A stretch of 64,000 nt of DNA from Haliclona indistincta. Its lineage: Eukaryota; Porifera; Demospongiae; Haplosclerida; Chalinidae. Under the pieces are notes generated by a model, which was not told where the DNA came from, did no database searches, and was given only the letters and a program-made list of their open reading frames with translations. This document shows, piece by piece, positions 10,918-24,876 of this stretch; the first letter of the stretch is position 1; each line of letters starts with the position of its first letter. The stretch lies in contig OZ024787.1 in the NCBI GenBank assembly GCA_964017065.1, positions 64,501 to 128,500 on the forward strand, given 5' to 3'. A program made the translations under genes and the position numbers.

Positions 10918-12687
10918 CCTCTCTCTCTCTCTCCCTCTCTCTCCCTCCTGCTGACAGTGTTACGGTATCTCTAGTGGGTATTCGTGGTCAGGAGTGTCGT
11001 GCAGCAGAGCTGGGCCAGGTGGCTACCCGTACTGGTGGCAGTGTGACCTTGGTAGATCCCCACACTGTCACTGAGGAATTTACATCAATACTAGCCAATC
11101 CCATCATAGCTACTGATGCTATATCTCGAGTTATACTCCACTCTGGACTGTGAGTCGTACTCCATGTTCTATCAATATTGTTGACAGTTGACTATAGATA
11201 CTTCCGTCATGAGGATTCACGAGAGAGTGTTATTGTGCACGAGGTTGGTAATGCTACTGCCGATACTGAACTGACATTTGAATATGGAGTACGAACAGAT
11301 AAGCATCAATCACCATCTGGTATGTCATTATAATTATACTATAATTATCACTAACTATTATCACTAGGTATAAAGCCACTACTGATCAAGGGTCAGCCCC
11401 ACTTCCCCTTCCAACTACAGATAGAGTATACTAACCCTGATGGGGACAGATGCCTGAGGGTTATAACACAGAGCAAACCTGTCACTAAGGACAGAGATGT
11501 AGCTGAGAGAGGTGAGTGAGCTAGCCGAGAGAGGTGAGTGAGCTAGCTGAGAGAGGTGAGTGAGCTAGCTGAGAGAGGTGAGTGAGCTAGCAGAGAGAGG
11601 TGAGTGAGCTAGCTGAGAGAGGTGAGTGAGCTAGCATGATTCAAAGCCTATTGTATCTGTAGATATGGTGGTCGGTGTCATTGGTAGCCATATTGCTAAG
11701 CAAACTGCATCGCTAGCAATGGAGGGAGAGTTCACTACTGCTAGAGTGAAGAGTCTTCAAGCACAGCGCATGATCCACACGCAGAGGTATGGTGCAAGCT
11801 AGCTGCAGTTACTGACAGTATCATGTTGCTGTATAGTCGTAGTAGCACTCAGAAGAGATGGGAGTATACCAACTTTTGTGAGAATGTGACTCCAATAGAG
11901 AATGCATTGCACCGCATGCAAGCAGTGAGTGTATTGTATTAGACCTGATCATCATTATATGGTGTCTGTGTGTTAGAGAGAGCAAGATATGTATGGACAC
12001 AATGTCAGTGACGAGGAACCAGAGGAGTATGATGTACAGTCATCCATATCACGATTATCAATAACTGATCGCAGGAAAACACGCTCTACTCCATCCAAGC
12101 TAGCTCAGCTACTAGCTCCCAAGGTAGACACTCTCCATATTGTGTTGTACTCATTCTGTCTCTGCAGTCTAAACAGAAGAAAGCTGTTTCTCGGCGCAGA
12201 GACATGTCTGATGAGCTATCAGAAGGACTCTTCAATTTGAGGGTATGTATGAAGTTATGAACAGCATGGCTAGGTCCACTATAGTTACTGCTGTAGTGTC
12301 TCTCTAACACACACAGCATGGCTAGGTCCACTATAGTTACTGCTGTAGTGTCCCTCTAACACACACAGCATGGCTAGGTCCACTATAGTTACTGCTGTAG
12401 TGTCTCTCTAACACACACAGCATGGCTAGGTCCACTATAGTTACTGCTGTAGTGTCTCTCTAACACACACAGCATGGCTATAGTTACTGCTGTAGTATGT
12501 CACTCTCTTATCTCTCTCTCTCTTCCTCTCTCTAACACACACACAGCATAGTTCAACGCAGCACTTCAGTACACCTCAAGTGATTGACCCAGCTGCTCGG
12601 CACACCGCTAGTGAGCCTGCTGCTCGACGTACCGCTAGTGAGCCATTTACTGCAGCCACGCCTCCAACCAATGAGGATGACCAATGA
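7706..12687 (+). CDS. Zinc-ribbon/von Willebrand A domain protein, cpRas1-like family
   Basis: Twenty phase-consistent exons: 7706-7869, 8090-8221, 8264-8352, 9037-9153, 9204-9379, 9428-9622, 9673-9825, 9871-9960, 10126-10277, 10322-10403, 10456-10507, 10738-10813, 10958-11149, 11198-11319, 11368-11511, 11663-11786, 11837-11924, 11977-12123, 12168-12242 and 12547-12687 (836 residues). The order is an acidic N-terminus, a basic stretch, a Sec23/24-like zinc ribbon (CSNKKC ... CEFC), and a vWA domain with MIDAS motif FCIDTSGSM and later VCTDGLANIG. A C-terminal module and Ser/Arg-rich tail follow. From memory it resembles the non-GTPase half of circularly permuted Ras protein 1, but I see no Ras motifs. 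A metal-dependent protein-binding role is inferred from the vWA domain. Confidence 0.85.
7880..8088. repeat. CT-rich (TCTC/TCCC) tract in vWA intron 1
   Basis: Pyrimidine tract of TCTC and TCCC units filling intron 1 of the vWA gene and running directly into the acceptor at 8088-8089, where it also acts as the polypyrimidine tract. Confidence 0.9.
8341..9003. repeat. 13-bp minisatellite spanning the donor of vWA exon 3
   Basis: About 50 head-to-tail copies of a 13-bp unit with variants TAGTGATACTGGT and TAGTGATAGTAGC. The first unit overlaps the end of exon 3 (exon ends at 8352, donor GTTAGT). Many units therefore carry a copy of the ACTG|GTTAGT exon-donor junction. Confidence 0.93.
10002..10121. 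repeat. CT-rich tract in vWA intron 8
   Basis: TCCC/TCTC/TTCC pyrimidine tract filling the 9961-10125 intron and ending at the acceptor before exon 9. Confidence 0.88.
10506..10723. repeat. (GTGA)n microsatellite grown from a splice donor, vWA intron 11
   Basis: About 50 copies of the tetranucleotide GTGA directly follow the donor of exon 11 (exon ends at 10507; intron begins GTGAGTGAAGG). Each pair of units is a consensus donor GTGAGT. The tract ends about 15 bp before the acceptor at 10736-10737. Confidence 0.93.
10840..10950. repeat. CT-rich tract in vWA intron 12
   Basis: (CT)n with CCC interruptions in the 10814-10957 intron, placed as an extended polypyrimidine tract before the acceptor. 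Confidence 0.88.
11502..11637. repeat. 22-bp tandem repeat duplicating the exon 15 donor of the vWA gene
   Basis: Six copies of a 22-bp unit containing GAGAGAGGTGAGTGAGCTAG. The first is the true end of exon 15 (ends 11511, ...GAGAGAG) plus its GTGAGT donor, so every copy repeats about 10 exon bases plus a consensus donor. The intron ends at 11662. Confidence 0.93.
12262..12490. repeat. 52-bp tandem repeat in the last vWA intron
   Basis: Four copies of a 52-bp unit containing ACACACAGCATGGCTAGG, GTTACTGCTGTAGTG and CTCTCTAAC, inside intron 12243-12546. The ACACACAGCAT part resembles the true acceptor of the last exon (ACACAG|CATAG), so each copy carries a decoy acceptor. Confidence 0.88.
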
Positions 12688-12764
12688 TCATTAGCAGTCG
12701 CTTATACTAACATAAGTATTAGTAGAGACAGGACAGTTTATAAGAAAATAATTTCAGAAATGTA
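12688..12764. other. 77-bp gap between convergent stop codons
   Basis: The vWA gene (plus) stops at 12687 and NPRL3 (minus) stops at 12765. Both 3' UTRs must fit into, or overlap within, this 77-bp gap and the neighbouring gene. Confidence 0.7.
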
Positions 12765-17056
<4,292 letters not shown>

Positions 17057-17208
17057 GACCCCGCCTACTCCAGCTCAAAAGTAGGAGGCAGTGGCACCGA
17101 GCTATCAAAGAGGTCAGTAGTGCTGCAGCCTACCACAGTGACAAGGTAGCTATTATTATTCATAAATATGATGTATAATAGTTGATGGTTGATGATATAT
17201 AGGCAACA
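17057..17208. promoter_or_regulatory. Divergent promoter region NPRL3 / SPRY-RING
   Basis: About 150 bp lie between the NPRL3 start (17056, minus) and the SPRY-RING start (17209, plus). A possible short intron acceptor (TATATAG) lies just before the plus-strand ATG. Promoter function is inferred from the arrangement. Confidence 0.5.
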
Positions 17209-19176
17209 ATGGGTGCTGCTACATCATCATCTTCACAGGGACCCAATGAGCTTGGTGAAGCTCCAGGAACACACTTCGACTCAACCAGGCACTCTGATGG
17301 ACTAGTGTTCACTGATCTTTATCAATCAGTCAATTTTCCGCCAAATACTAGAGACAAAGTATCGTATTTGAACAGACAGCTGCACAAGCAGTGTGCCAGC
17401 ACGCTCAGAATGAGGCTACTTGTGACGTGTGGAGAGGATAGTGACGTGGTAGTAGGGTTTAGTGACCAGTCCGGTGAGCACACCTGCTCAGCGCCCCACC
17501 TCGTCTCATCCGAGCGCTACTGTCTGTTCAATATATCACGAGGGACGGTATCGTTGCATGGCAAGGCAGCAGCTGATACACCACCATTACCACAATGTAA
17601 CAATGAAGGAGAGGTGATGTGGGAGCTAGATATGACCGATAATGTCGTGCAGTATACAGTGCTCAATAAACACGGCTCACTACCCACCATGCTGCCCATG
17701 AAGATTAGCCAGGGCCTCCCTAGTGAAGTATGGCCGCTCGTTGGAGTCCTCAACAGTGGATGTCAAGGAGTACAGATAAAGATACTACGCCAATCACAGC
17801 CAGTAATGCCTGAACCAGCGGCTTTTGAAAGAGAGACGGCATTTGGTGAATTGGAATTCAAGAACGATGGTAGAATATTGAGTAGACCTAGCGTGACGGG
17901 AAATAGCTTTGCTGTTATCAATCGTAGAATGGATACTGGTATCCATCGTTGGACTATTAGAGTTGATTGTGATGTAGGGTCGTCTATGTGCCTTGGATTG
18001 GTGAAGCTGCCGTTCTCTATCGCCGATAGTTATTCTGATCATCTAAAACACATCTATCGTCACAAGCAGTTCATGTCGTGGCGATCATATCGAGGGTTTC
18101 TGTATGCTTATGGGAACCAACTACCCAAGACACTAGAGCCACTTGGCTGGTTACAGAACCATACCATCAAAGTTGAATTTCTTCTCAATTTAATGAAAGG
18201 AACACTTGAAATATTCAGAGACGGTGTATCACTCGGCATAGCTTTTGAGAATGTACGAGGTCCAGTGAAACCTGCCATCGCATTTTATGCTGCATATGAG
18301 AAGAGTGTTGAACTAGTGGAGTTTATTAGTGACAGTATACCTGTTAGCCATAGTGAGCCATTGCTACTAGCACCTAGCGCATCACCAGCTGTAGCTGTAG
18401 CTTCATTGCTTGTTACTCGATTTGACTCTTCAACTAGCTATGGAACAATGCTCATTACCGACACCTCTGTGACTCGGGACAAGTCTCATTCTGGCAATGC
18501 TTACTGCTTGCTGGACATCAGATGTACAGCGGGAATCTATCGATGGTCATTCATTCTAGAGTCGGACCAAGGTGCCAGCACATGTATCGGTGTCACATCG
18601 GAGCCTGTCAATGTTAGTACACAGAGCAATATATATGCATCTGAGAGCATGTTCCTGTATCGGTCATTTCAAGGTATGTTGTATCGTCAGGGAAAGGAGA
18701 TGACAAAGCGTCTTGCTGAGTTCTGGATGGAAGGTAGTCTGGTTGAGGTCATACTTGATCTTGACAATGGTGCACTACAGTACATCGTCAATGGAGAGGA
18801 TCAGGGCGTGGCGTTTGCCGGCTTAAAAACTGCTCCCTATCGACCAATCGTAGCATTTTATGCAAACATGGAAAAAAAGATAACTCTAGTTCATTTCGAG
18901 CACCACAGCTCCAAGATGGTGCAGCCAGTCTCACTCACAGTTGAAGTAAATAATCTTGAAAGTGAAGAAGAGGCCGGGTCTCATGACATTAGCTTGCAAC
19001 CAACAGTAGCTCGTGCCGCCAGAGCAGCGTGTGGGTTCTGTGGAACTAGAGATTGTATTGCGATAGCTCTGCCGTGCCAGCACATCATGTTATGTGTAGA
19101 ACACACTCGTACTGATGGATCATTGAGATGTGTACAGTGCAATGCTGTTATTACTGGTGTTTGGAATGTATTTTAA
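17209..19176 (+). CDS. SPRY-like repeat protein with C-terminal RING, probable E3 ubiquitin ligase
   Basis: A single uninterrupted 655-codon frame. The N-terminus MGAATSSSS fits an N-myristoylation signal (Gly2, Ser6). Two clear SPRY/neuralized-like units follow: about residues 215-385 (GIHRWTIRVDCDVGSSMCLG ... WRSYRGFLYAYG) and 400-575 (GIYRWSFILESDQGASTCIG ... YRSFQGMLYRQG). They align with each other (YRxFxGxLY, DGVSLGIAF versus GEDQGVAF, PAIAFYA versus PIVAFYA). A weaker third unit may lie at 60-190. Residues 608-655 form a compact RING-like finger at the extreme C-terminus (CGFC, C-x-H, CVEH, CVQC), the layout seen in neuralized-type ligases. Ligase activity is inferred. Start chosen as the first ATG with a good context (CAACAATGGG). 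Confidence 0.85.
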   Translation: MGAATSSSSQGPNELGEAPGTHFDSTRHSDGLVFTDLYQSVNFPPNTRDKVSYLNRQLHKQCASTLRMRLLVTCGEDSDVVVGFSDQSGEHTCSAPHLVSSERYCLFNISRGTVSLHGKAAADTPPLPQCNNEGEVMWELDMTDNVVQYTVLNKHGSLPTMLPMKISQGLPSEVWPLVGVLNSGCQGVQIKILRQSQPVMPEPAAFERETAFGELEFKNDGRILSRPSVTGNSFAVINRRMDTGIHRWTIRVDCDVGSSMCLGLVKLPFSIADSYSDHLKHIYRHKQFMSWRSYRGFLYAYGNQLPKTLEPLGWLQNHTIKVEFLLNLMKGTLEIFRDGVSLGIAFENVRGPVKPAIAFYAAYEKSVELVEFISDSIPVSHSEPLLLAPSASPAVAVASLLVTRFDSSTSYGTMLITDTSVTRDKSHSGNAYCLLDIRCTAGIYRWSFILESDQGASTCIGVTSEPVNVSTQSNIYASESMFLYRSFQGMLYRQGKEMTKRLAEFWMEGSLVEVILDLDNGALQYIVNGEDQGVAFAGLKTAPYRPIVAFYANMEKKITLVHFEHHSSKMVQPVSLTVEVNNLESEEEAGSHDISLQPTVARAARAACGFCGTRDCIAIALPCQHIMLCVEHTRTDGSLRCVQCNAVITGVWNVF

Positions 19177-19439
19177 TAATTACTTATGTATTATAATTAC
19201 ACATCCACTGATGCATACTGCGCATGCGGTAACAACATCGTGATAAAATAAAATTAATTTTGTGATACAGTAATAATATTGTTGCTGTACCGGTGTACCC
19301 GACGATCAAGTTATCTATTGCAGATAGACCAGGTAACTGCATGCGTTCGCAAGAGTGTCGTTTAGCCACTCGTAGTTTTTTCTCACTGCAGGTTTCTCCT
19401 GTGAACTCATTTATCGTGCTGCTGCCTGCATGTACGATC
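19177..19439. other. Spacer/5' UTR with possible intron
   Basis: Contains the 3' UTR of the SPRY-RING gene (AATAAAATTAA near 19247 could serve as a poly(A) signal) and the leader of the multipass gene. A possible 5' UTR intron runs from GTAACTG near 19332 to CTGCAG near 19391. No other feature seen. Confidence 0.4.
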
Positions 19440-22400
19440 ATGTCTCCACTCCGCCATGATGCAGCGACCAGGCAGCTGCTGCAGTATGCTGTGATCACGT
19501 TGCTGTGGATTGCTTCTCTCTGCTGTGGTAAAACTATCAATGTTACTATGTCGGGAGCCAGTAACGAGACGGCGTGTGTGTCTGGTGAGTATGCTTGTGG
19601 TAACCTCACCATGGCGCTCGTGGGCGGTCACAATGTCAGCGACACGACGGTCTATCTTGAGCCAGGCAGTTATATGTTGGAACATTGCGATCCAACCGTT
19701 GCTTTCGAGTTAGTGCGTAACATTGCAATCATCGGACTAGTTGCCGATCAGGTGAACGTCACTTGCGACGATGGCGCAGGACTTACCTTCTTGCAATCAA
19801 CTAACGTGACCATAGCTAACATCTCTTTCTACGGGTGCGGCTACACACACGAGAGCAACTCATGGATCAATGCAGCGTTCTCCAAGTACAAAGTGTCATT
19901 GTTCTTCCAGCAATGCATTAACATTACCCTTGATCGAGTCAATGTGTTCAACAGCAAAGGCATTGCTGTCCAATTTTTTGCCACTGTTGGATATAATTCG
20001 ATAAATAAATGTACATTTGTCAACAATACTGGGGAGAGTGGCATCACTGTAGGAGGGGGCGTGTACATAGAATTCCCTTACTGTCTTCCTGGCAATAATA
20101 CCTGTAATATGAGCATTAGTACTGTACCGGACCAATACACGACAGCTGGAAAATTCAATATTTCTAACTCAAGCTTTTCGTACAACGAGGCTCTCCCACC
20201 CAACGATCAGAGTCGAGTGTTTATGGTTCCTCGTAAATCAGACCATGTAGCGTTAGGCCGGGGAGGAGGGTTGTCTGTCTTCTTTAAAGGACACACCAAT
20301 CATACTTCAGTTAGTGTCTCTAATTGTCATTTTCTTCACAACAAAGCTATCTTTGGAGCAGGAGCTTTCGTGGATTTTCATGACAACTGTCACAATAATT
20401 CTGTTTCTTTTCTTTTTTGTACATTCGTATCTAACAATGCAACACAGCAAGGAGGCGGGCTCAGACTGAACCTGGAGTTTATTACCAGTGGTCTCAATGT
20501 CAGTTACAACAACATGGAAATCGCTGGAACTCAATTTATATCCAACACAGCCTCTAGGAGTGGTGGCGGGATGTTTGTGGGGGCAACTCGAGAAAACGCA
20601 TCATCGCCAACTAACAAATTGACAATATCTTATTCTAGTTGGACCAGTAATATTGCTCAAGTTGGTTCGGCCATTACTATGGCAGTGTGGCATCGTGTTG
20701 CAGAAGGCACCATTATTGTACCTGTATTAGGTAGCTGTAAGTTCTTATCAAATGGTGTACCACACAACACTATCTATGGCAATCGTCTAATAGTAGGAAA
20801 GGGGACCATTTATCTTGACTCAATTCCTCTTCATTTTGAGACTAGTGTTAACTTTACAAACAATCTTCATTCAGCAATAGCTGGCGCCAACACTGGTATA
20901 TACTTTGCTTACAGGACTGTGGCATCTTTCATCAATAACCAAGCCCACATGGGTGGGGCCATTGCCTTACTTGGTAATGCATTTATAATGATACATTCAG
21001 AGACAAACCTGACCTTCATTAACAATACTGCCGAGTATTTAGGAGGTGCAATATATGCCACTTCACTCACTGGTCAAGATTCTGTAGCAACTGGAGACTG
21101 TTTTCTTCGTTATCACAAGTTGATTGAACCATCTAAATGGGTAGCTCAGTTCATCTTCAAAAATAACACTGCTATGGGTAAGAACAACTCGATCTATTCT
21201 TCTTCATTAGAGCCATGTCTTTGGAACAGAGCCTATGGTTCACAAGATGATGGCCATGGTATCTCGTCTGTCTTCTGTTGGAAGGATTGGAACTATAGTG
21301 GCAACAATTGCTCCGATGAGATCATGTCTGCTCCAGCTAGGTTTCACAAGAACGTTCCAGTAGTTGAGATGAGTGTCTTGCCTGGGGTTTGGAAATACTT
21401 TGAACTGGACACTTACGATAATCTTAATAGAACAGTGAGTGACTACACTGTGTTTGTAGCTCGATCTGTGACTGATGATGTGGTTCTTGGTGAAAACTCA
21501 CACTATCTTGCCAACAATGCTATCTTACTCTATCAGACTAATCCCAGTGTGACCAGTGGAACCGTATTACTACAAACCATCAATACACCTGATCCTATTG
21601 AAGCACAGCTTGACATCACCTTCATGGAGTGTCCACCTGGTTTCAACCTTAGTCTACCTAAAGGCGATTGCATGTGTATAGCAGGTGACTTTGAAAATCT
21701 TATACAGTGTAGAGCGAATTCCACGGCTGCAACCTCTGAATTTCAGCGAGGTTATTGGATTGGACAATCTCCGTACAATAACAAGACAGTAGTAATGGCT
21801 CATTGTCCCTTGTGTTCCTATGATCATGTGAGTCAATCTAGTTCAGTATCGGTTGAGACCTTTGAAGAGGTGCAGGACATGCTTTGCCATTCTGTTAATA
21901 GAAGTGGCATACTCTGTAGCAAGTGTGCTAATGGCTCCTGTCCTGCTGTTAACTCTGAGTTGTTTGACTGTGTCCCATATGACAGTAGTTACACGCTGCC
22001 TCTTCGTATACTTTTCTTCATCCTCAACAAACTGCTGTTTCCTATTCTTGTTCTATACATTATCTATCGATATGGAATCACTGTCTCTTCTGGTAAATAC
22101 AATGCTCCAGTGTTTTTTGCTCAAATGGTTACCACGGTGATTACTGTTGATGCAGACGGCATAATACCATATCCAGAATCGCTTAGAAAGTTGTACTTCA
22201 TGATGTACGATGTGTGGAACTTGGAACTACGACTGCCCAAGTCAGCTGGGTTCTGCCTTCATGATGACATGCCAGTTACAATGGTGATTGCACTAAACTA
22301 CTGTGTTGCTTTGATTCCTCTGCTAGTTATTATTGCCTTATCAATAGTTTACAAATGCTATGATAAGAGGCATGGCTTCAACAGCTGTAGTTGCTTTATC

Positions 22401-23465
22401 CAACCACAAAATGAAAGTCGATGCAAGAAAGCTATTATATGGTTATTTTTCTCTAAGAATGAATACCTTGTTTCTACAATAGCCGCATTCTTTGTTCTGT
22501 CCTACATGAAGATTGCCATTACCACTTGCATGCTCATTACTCCAGCACAGCTCTATAATGGACAGGCTGGCTACAAGTACGTATTGTACTGGGACGGTAG
22601 CCAGAGGTATCCTCATGATATCTTACCCTATCTAGTGATAGGTGTTGTGTGCTGTGTGTACCTCATCATGGTGCCTCTGTTCTTGCTCTTTCTTCGCTAT
22701 GCACCAAATATAGATAGTGATGGATTTCTACACCACTTGTTAAGTGGTCTTCAAGCAGACTTCAAGAGCCTCCCATCAGATGAAACAAACAGATGCTTTC
22801 CTAGACGAGATCAAGAGCCGAATCGAGATCATGAGCCGTATGAACGTTCAACAGATTGCTATAAACTAAAATGCAGCCGAGCCATGGAGTTTTGCAGTAT
22901 TGACTTTAATTGTTGCACAGGCTGCTTCTGTTCACACAGCCCTCGTGACTATCGTTGGGTATCTGGAGCATACTTTGGTCTGCGTATCTTAATGTTGCTG
23001 CCATATGCTGCCTCACCTAATGCCATGGTTCATTTGATCTTTCAGATAGTAATATGTTTAGCTGCTGCTGGCTTCTTTGCTGTGTTTCAACCATATGGAT
23101 ATAATCACGGTGAAACAACAAATCGACATGAAATGGCTAATATATCAGTAGGTAATGTGACAAAGAGAAAGCCCTCTCAATCAGAATGGTACAACAAGCT
23201 CGATGCCTCGGTGTTCATTATTCTAGCAGCAGTGATTGCTCTCAGCATCTATCGATACTACCTCAGCATGGCCGGCACTGAAGACTCTACAGAAGCTCTT
23301 GTTGTGCAGTCCATCTTGCTCTTCTTACCTGCACTGTGGTTTGGCATTTGTGCTGTGCATTTTATTTTGAGCAAACTGTTCTTCAACAAACAACAGCTTA
23401 CTGATGATATTGAACGAAGGGATGAAGACCCTCTTCTCAGTGATGACGATGAAAACAATGATTAA
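19440..23465 (+). CDS. Large multipass membrane protein with beta-helix-like ectodomain
   Basis: Single exon, 1341 residues from the ATG at 19440. Reading frame extends further upstream, but this Met begins a good signal peptide (LLQYAVITLLWIASLCCG). Residues about 30-640 carry many Asn-glycosylation sequons and repeated NNxA...GGG or GGA motifs (TQQGGGLRL, ASRSGGGMFV, AHMGGAIALL, AEYLGGAIYA), like right-handed parallel beta-helix or Pmp-type repeats. A Cys-rich segment (CPPGFNLSLPKGDCMC ... CSKCANGSC) follows. From about residue 850 there are about eight hydrophobic spans (e.g. LLFPILVLYIIY, ILPYLVIGVVCCVYLIMVPL, IVICLAAAGFFAVF), and an acidic tail ends the protein. Function unknown; a surface sensor or adhesion protein is plausible. 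A broken partial copy lies at 24877-26373. Confidence 0.88.
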   Translation: MSPLRHDAATRQLLQYAVITLLWIASLCCGKTINVTMSGASNETACVSGEYACGNLTMALVGGHNVSDTTVYLEPGSYMLEHCDPTVAFELVRNIAIIGLVADQVNVTCDDGAGLTFLQSTNVTIANISFYGCGYTHESNSWINAAFSKYKVSLFFQQCINITLDRVNVFNSKGIAVQFFATVGYNSINKCTFVNNTGESGITVGGGVYIEFPYCLPGNNTCNMSISTVPDQYTTAGKFNISNSSFSYNEALPPNDQSRVFMVPRKSDHVALGRGGGLSVFFKGHTNHTSVSVSNCHFLHNKAIFGAGAFVDFHDNCHNNSVSFLFCTFVSNNATQQGGGLRLNLEFITSGLNVSYNNMEIAGTQFISNTASRSGGGMFVGATRENASSPTNKLTISYSSWTSNIAQVGSAITMAVWHRVAEGTIIVPVLGSCKFLSNGVPHNTIYGNRLIVGKGTIYLDSIPLHFETSVNFTNNLHSAIAGANTGIYFAYRTVASFINNQAHMGGAIALLGNAFIMIHSETNLTFINNTAEYLGGAIYATSLTGQDSVATGDCFLRYHKLIEPSKWVAQFIFKNNTAMGKNNSIYSSSLEPCLWNRAYGSQDDGHGISSVFCWKDWNYSGNNCSDEIMSAPARFHKNVPVVEMSVLPGVWKYFELDTYDNLNRTVSDYTVFVARSVTDDVVLGENSHYLANNAILLYQTNPSVTSGTVLLQTINTPDPIEAQLDITFMECPPGFNLSLPKGDCMCIAGDFENLIQCRANSTAATSEFQRGYWIGQSPYNNKTVVMAHCPLCSYDHVSQSSSVSVETFEEVQDMLCHSVNRSGILCSKCANGSCPAVNSELFDCVPYDSSYTLPLRILFFILNKLLFPILVLYIIYRYGITVSSGKYNAPVFFAQMVTTVITVDADGIIPYPESLRKLYFMMYDVWNLELRLPKSAGFCLHDDMPVTMVIALNYCVALIPLLVIIALSIVYKCYDKRHGFNSCSCFIQPQNESRCKKAIIWLFFSKNEYLVSTIAAFFVLSYMKIAITTCMLITPAQLYNGQAGYKYVLYWDGSQRYPHDILPYLVIGVVCCVYLIMVPLFLLFLRYAPNIDSDGFLHHLLSGLQADFKSLPSDETNRCFPRRDQEPNRDHEPYERSTDCYKLKCSRAMEFCSIDFNCCTGCFCSHSPRDYRWVSGAYFGLRILMLLPYAASPNAMVHLIFQIVICLAAAGFFAVFQPYGYNHGETTNRHEMANISVGNVTKRKPSQSEWYNKLDASVFIILAAVIALSIYRYYLSMAGTEDSTEALVVQSILLFLPALWFGICAVHFILSKLFFNKQQLTDDIERRDEDPLLSDDDENND

Positions 23466-23675
23466 TGCTATATTATGCATGTACTTGTAAGTATTGTCAT
23501 TACAATGGATAATGTTACGATATGCTGTATTGCAAGCTGCGGAGCCGGGCGTAGTCTGGCCGCTGCCCCTCCCCGCCTATTGAGTGGGTGTGTAGGGTCT
23601 AGCACACATTACCATTCATCGATTTTATATGAATAATAAAAAGCCGGGCGTGGCGCAGAGTCTGTGAGGTCGAGG
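23466..23675. other. Intergenic spacer
   Basis: About 210 bp, GC-rich around 23535-23610, between the multipass gene and the first discoidin-like copy. AATAA tracts near 23630-23640. No gene seen. Confidence 0.4.
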
Positions 23676-24837
23676 ATGTATATCAAATGCAAGCCTGCTG
23701 TTGCCTTGCTACTATTCTGCACCATTTGGTTGTCTCTCCAACAGATGTGTGCTGGGCAGACGATGAGTAAGTGTTCGTGCATGGTCTAACATGAGGCATC
23801 GCTTTGTTCATAGAATGCCGCAGAAACAGAGTAATTTCAACGGACGCTTCTCTTTTGGCGCCCATGCAAAACGTCACTGCCTTTAGAGATGACAACAGCC
23901 TTTATAACTTAGCAAATAAATTATAATCCAGATATCACCTGGCGGTTTTGTTTGGTGCGATAACGATGGCACTGGAAACTATGTGAACATGACGTTCAGT
24001 CAGCCAGTTATTCTAGAGGGTGTCATCTCTAGCGGTGCTACCAGCAACAGCGGTCCACACTATGTGTCGGATTTTACGATTTTGTATTCAAAAACTGTCA
24101 ATGGGCCTTTGCAGCTGTATTCAGCTCAAGTGAGTAGAAAAATATTAATCCGTTGTCACTTAAATTTCCTTTGCTGTGTTCACTGTATAGAATTTTACTG
24201 CAATGTCAGTAAGACGTCAGTATACATTTGTTGACTCAATTGCTGCACTAAAGTTTCAATTTAGAATGAACAAATTTGAAACTAATGCTCTATTTTGCTG
24301 GCTACTGAAACTTATTGGGTGTACACTGGAGAACGGTATGATAATAAAATTATATTAAGCTATGTAAATGCTGTATATCACAGCTGTGCAGGATAATCCT
24401 GAGGCAGCTTGTTCCACTACACCAGCAGCAGTTCATTCCACCAGCATCACTGTGCCGCAACAGATTACCGCAACTAGTAGTATTATTGTACAGCAGACAG
24501 ACACACAAATAATCCTTCTTCAACAATACATGTGGTCACTGTCACTGTACAGCCATCGTGCGATAGTGTAGGACAGCAGCAGCAATCATCACAAGTCGCC
24601 GGTGCTATTGGTGGTGGAATAGCAGTGTTAGTGGTGGGTGTGGTCATGATAATATCAGCTATCATACTGTGCATCGTCACACTAGTCACTGGAAGGAAGA
24701 CACAGTGAGCTATACATCATTCTTGCTTCTAAATATTGCATGTGATGTTTTCTTAACAGGTCAGTGGAAGTAAAGAATACCAGATCATCGACCGTTCTGA
24801 AACTAGAGAATAATGCTCTTTATACCAGCACAATAAA
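23676..24837 (+). pseudogene. Discoidin-like receptor copy 1 (broken, last exon missing)
   Basis: Parallel to the intact copy at 27396: signal exon 23676-23766 (ALLLFCTIWLSLQQMCAGQT), ectodomain exon from 23814 to about 24129 (NYVNMTFSQPVILEGVISSG, VSDFTILYSK), exon 24191-24335 ending LIGCTLEN, stalk/TM exon 24384-24704 (VAGAIGGGIAVLVVGVVMII), tail exon 24760-24837. Frame is lost in the ectodomain (stop TAA about 23925 before the conserved FVWCDNDGTGNY) and again in the stalk exon (about 24525-24570, where the TM frame differs from the entry frame). The final tail exon is absent; the sequence jumps at about 24877 into a fragment of the multipass gene. Probably a pseudogene; sequencing error could explain one shift but not the missing exon. 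Confidence 0.8.
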
Positions 24838-24876
24838 GTATGCATAGTCATCATTAGTTAAGCTGCTGTTCAATAT

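Noticed and set aside
18000..19700. Short minus-strand frames opposite the SPRY-RING and multipass genes
   Set aside because: No family resemblance; opposite long, well-supported plus-strand genes.
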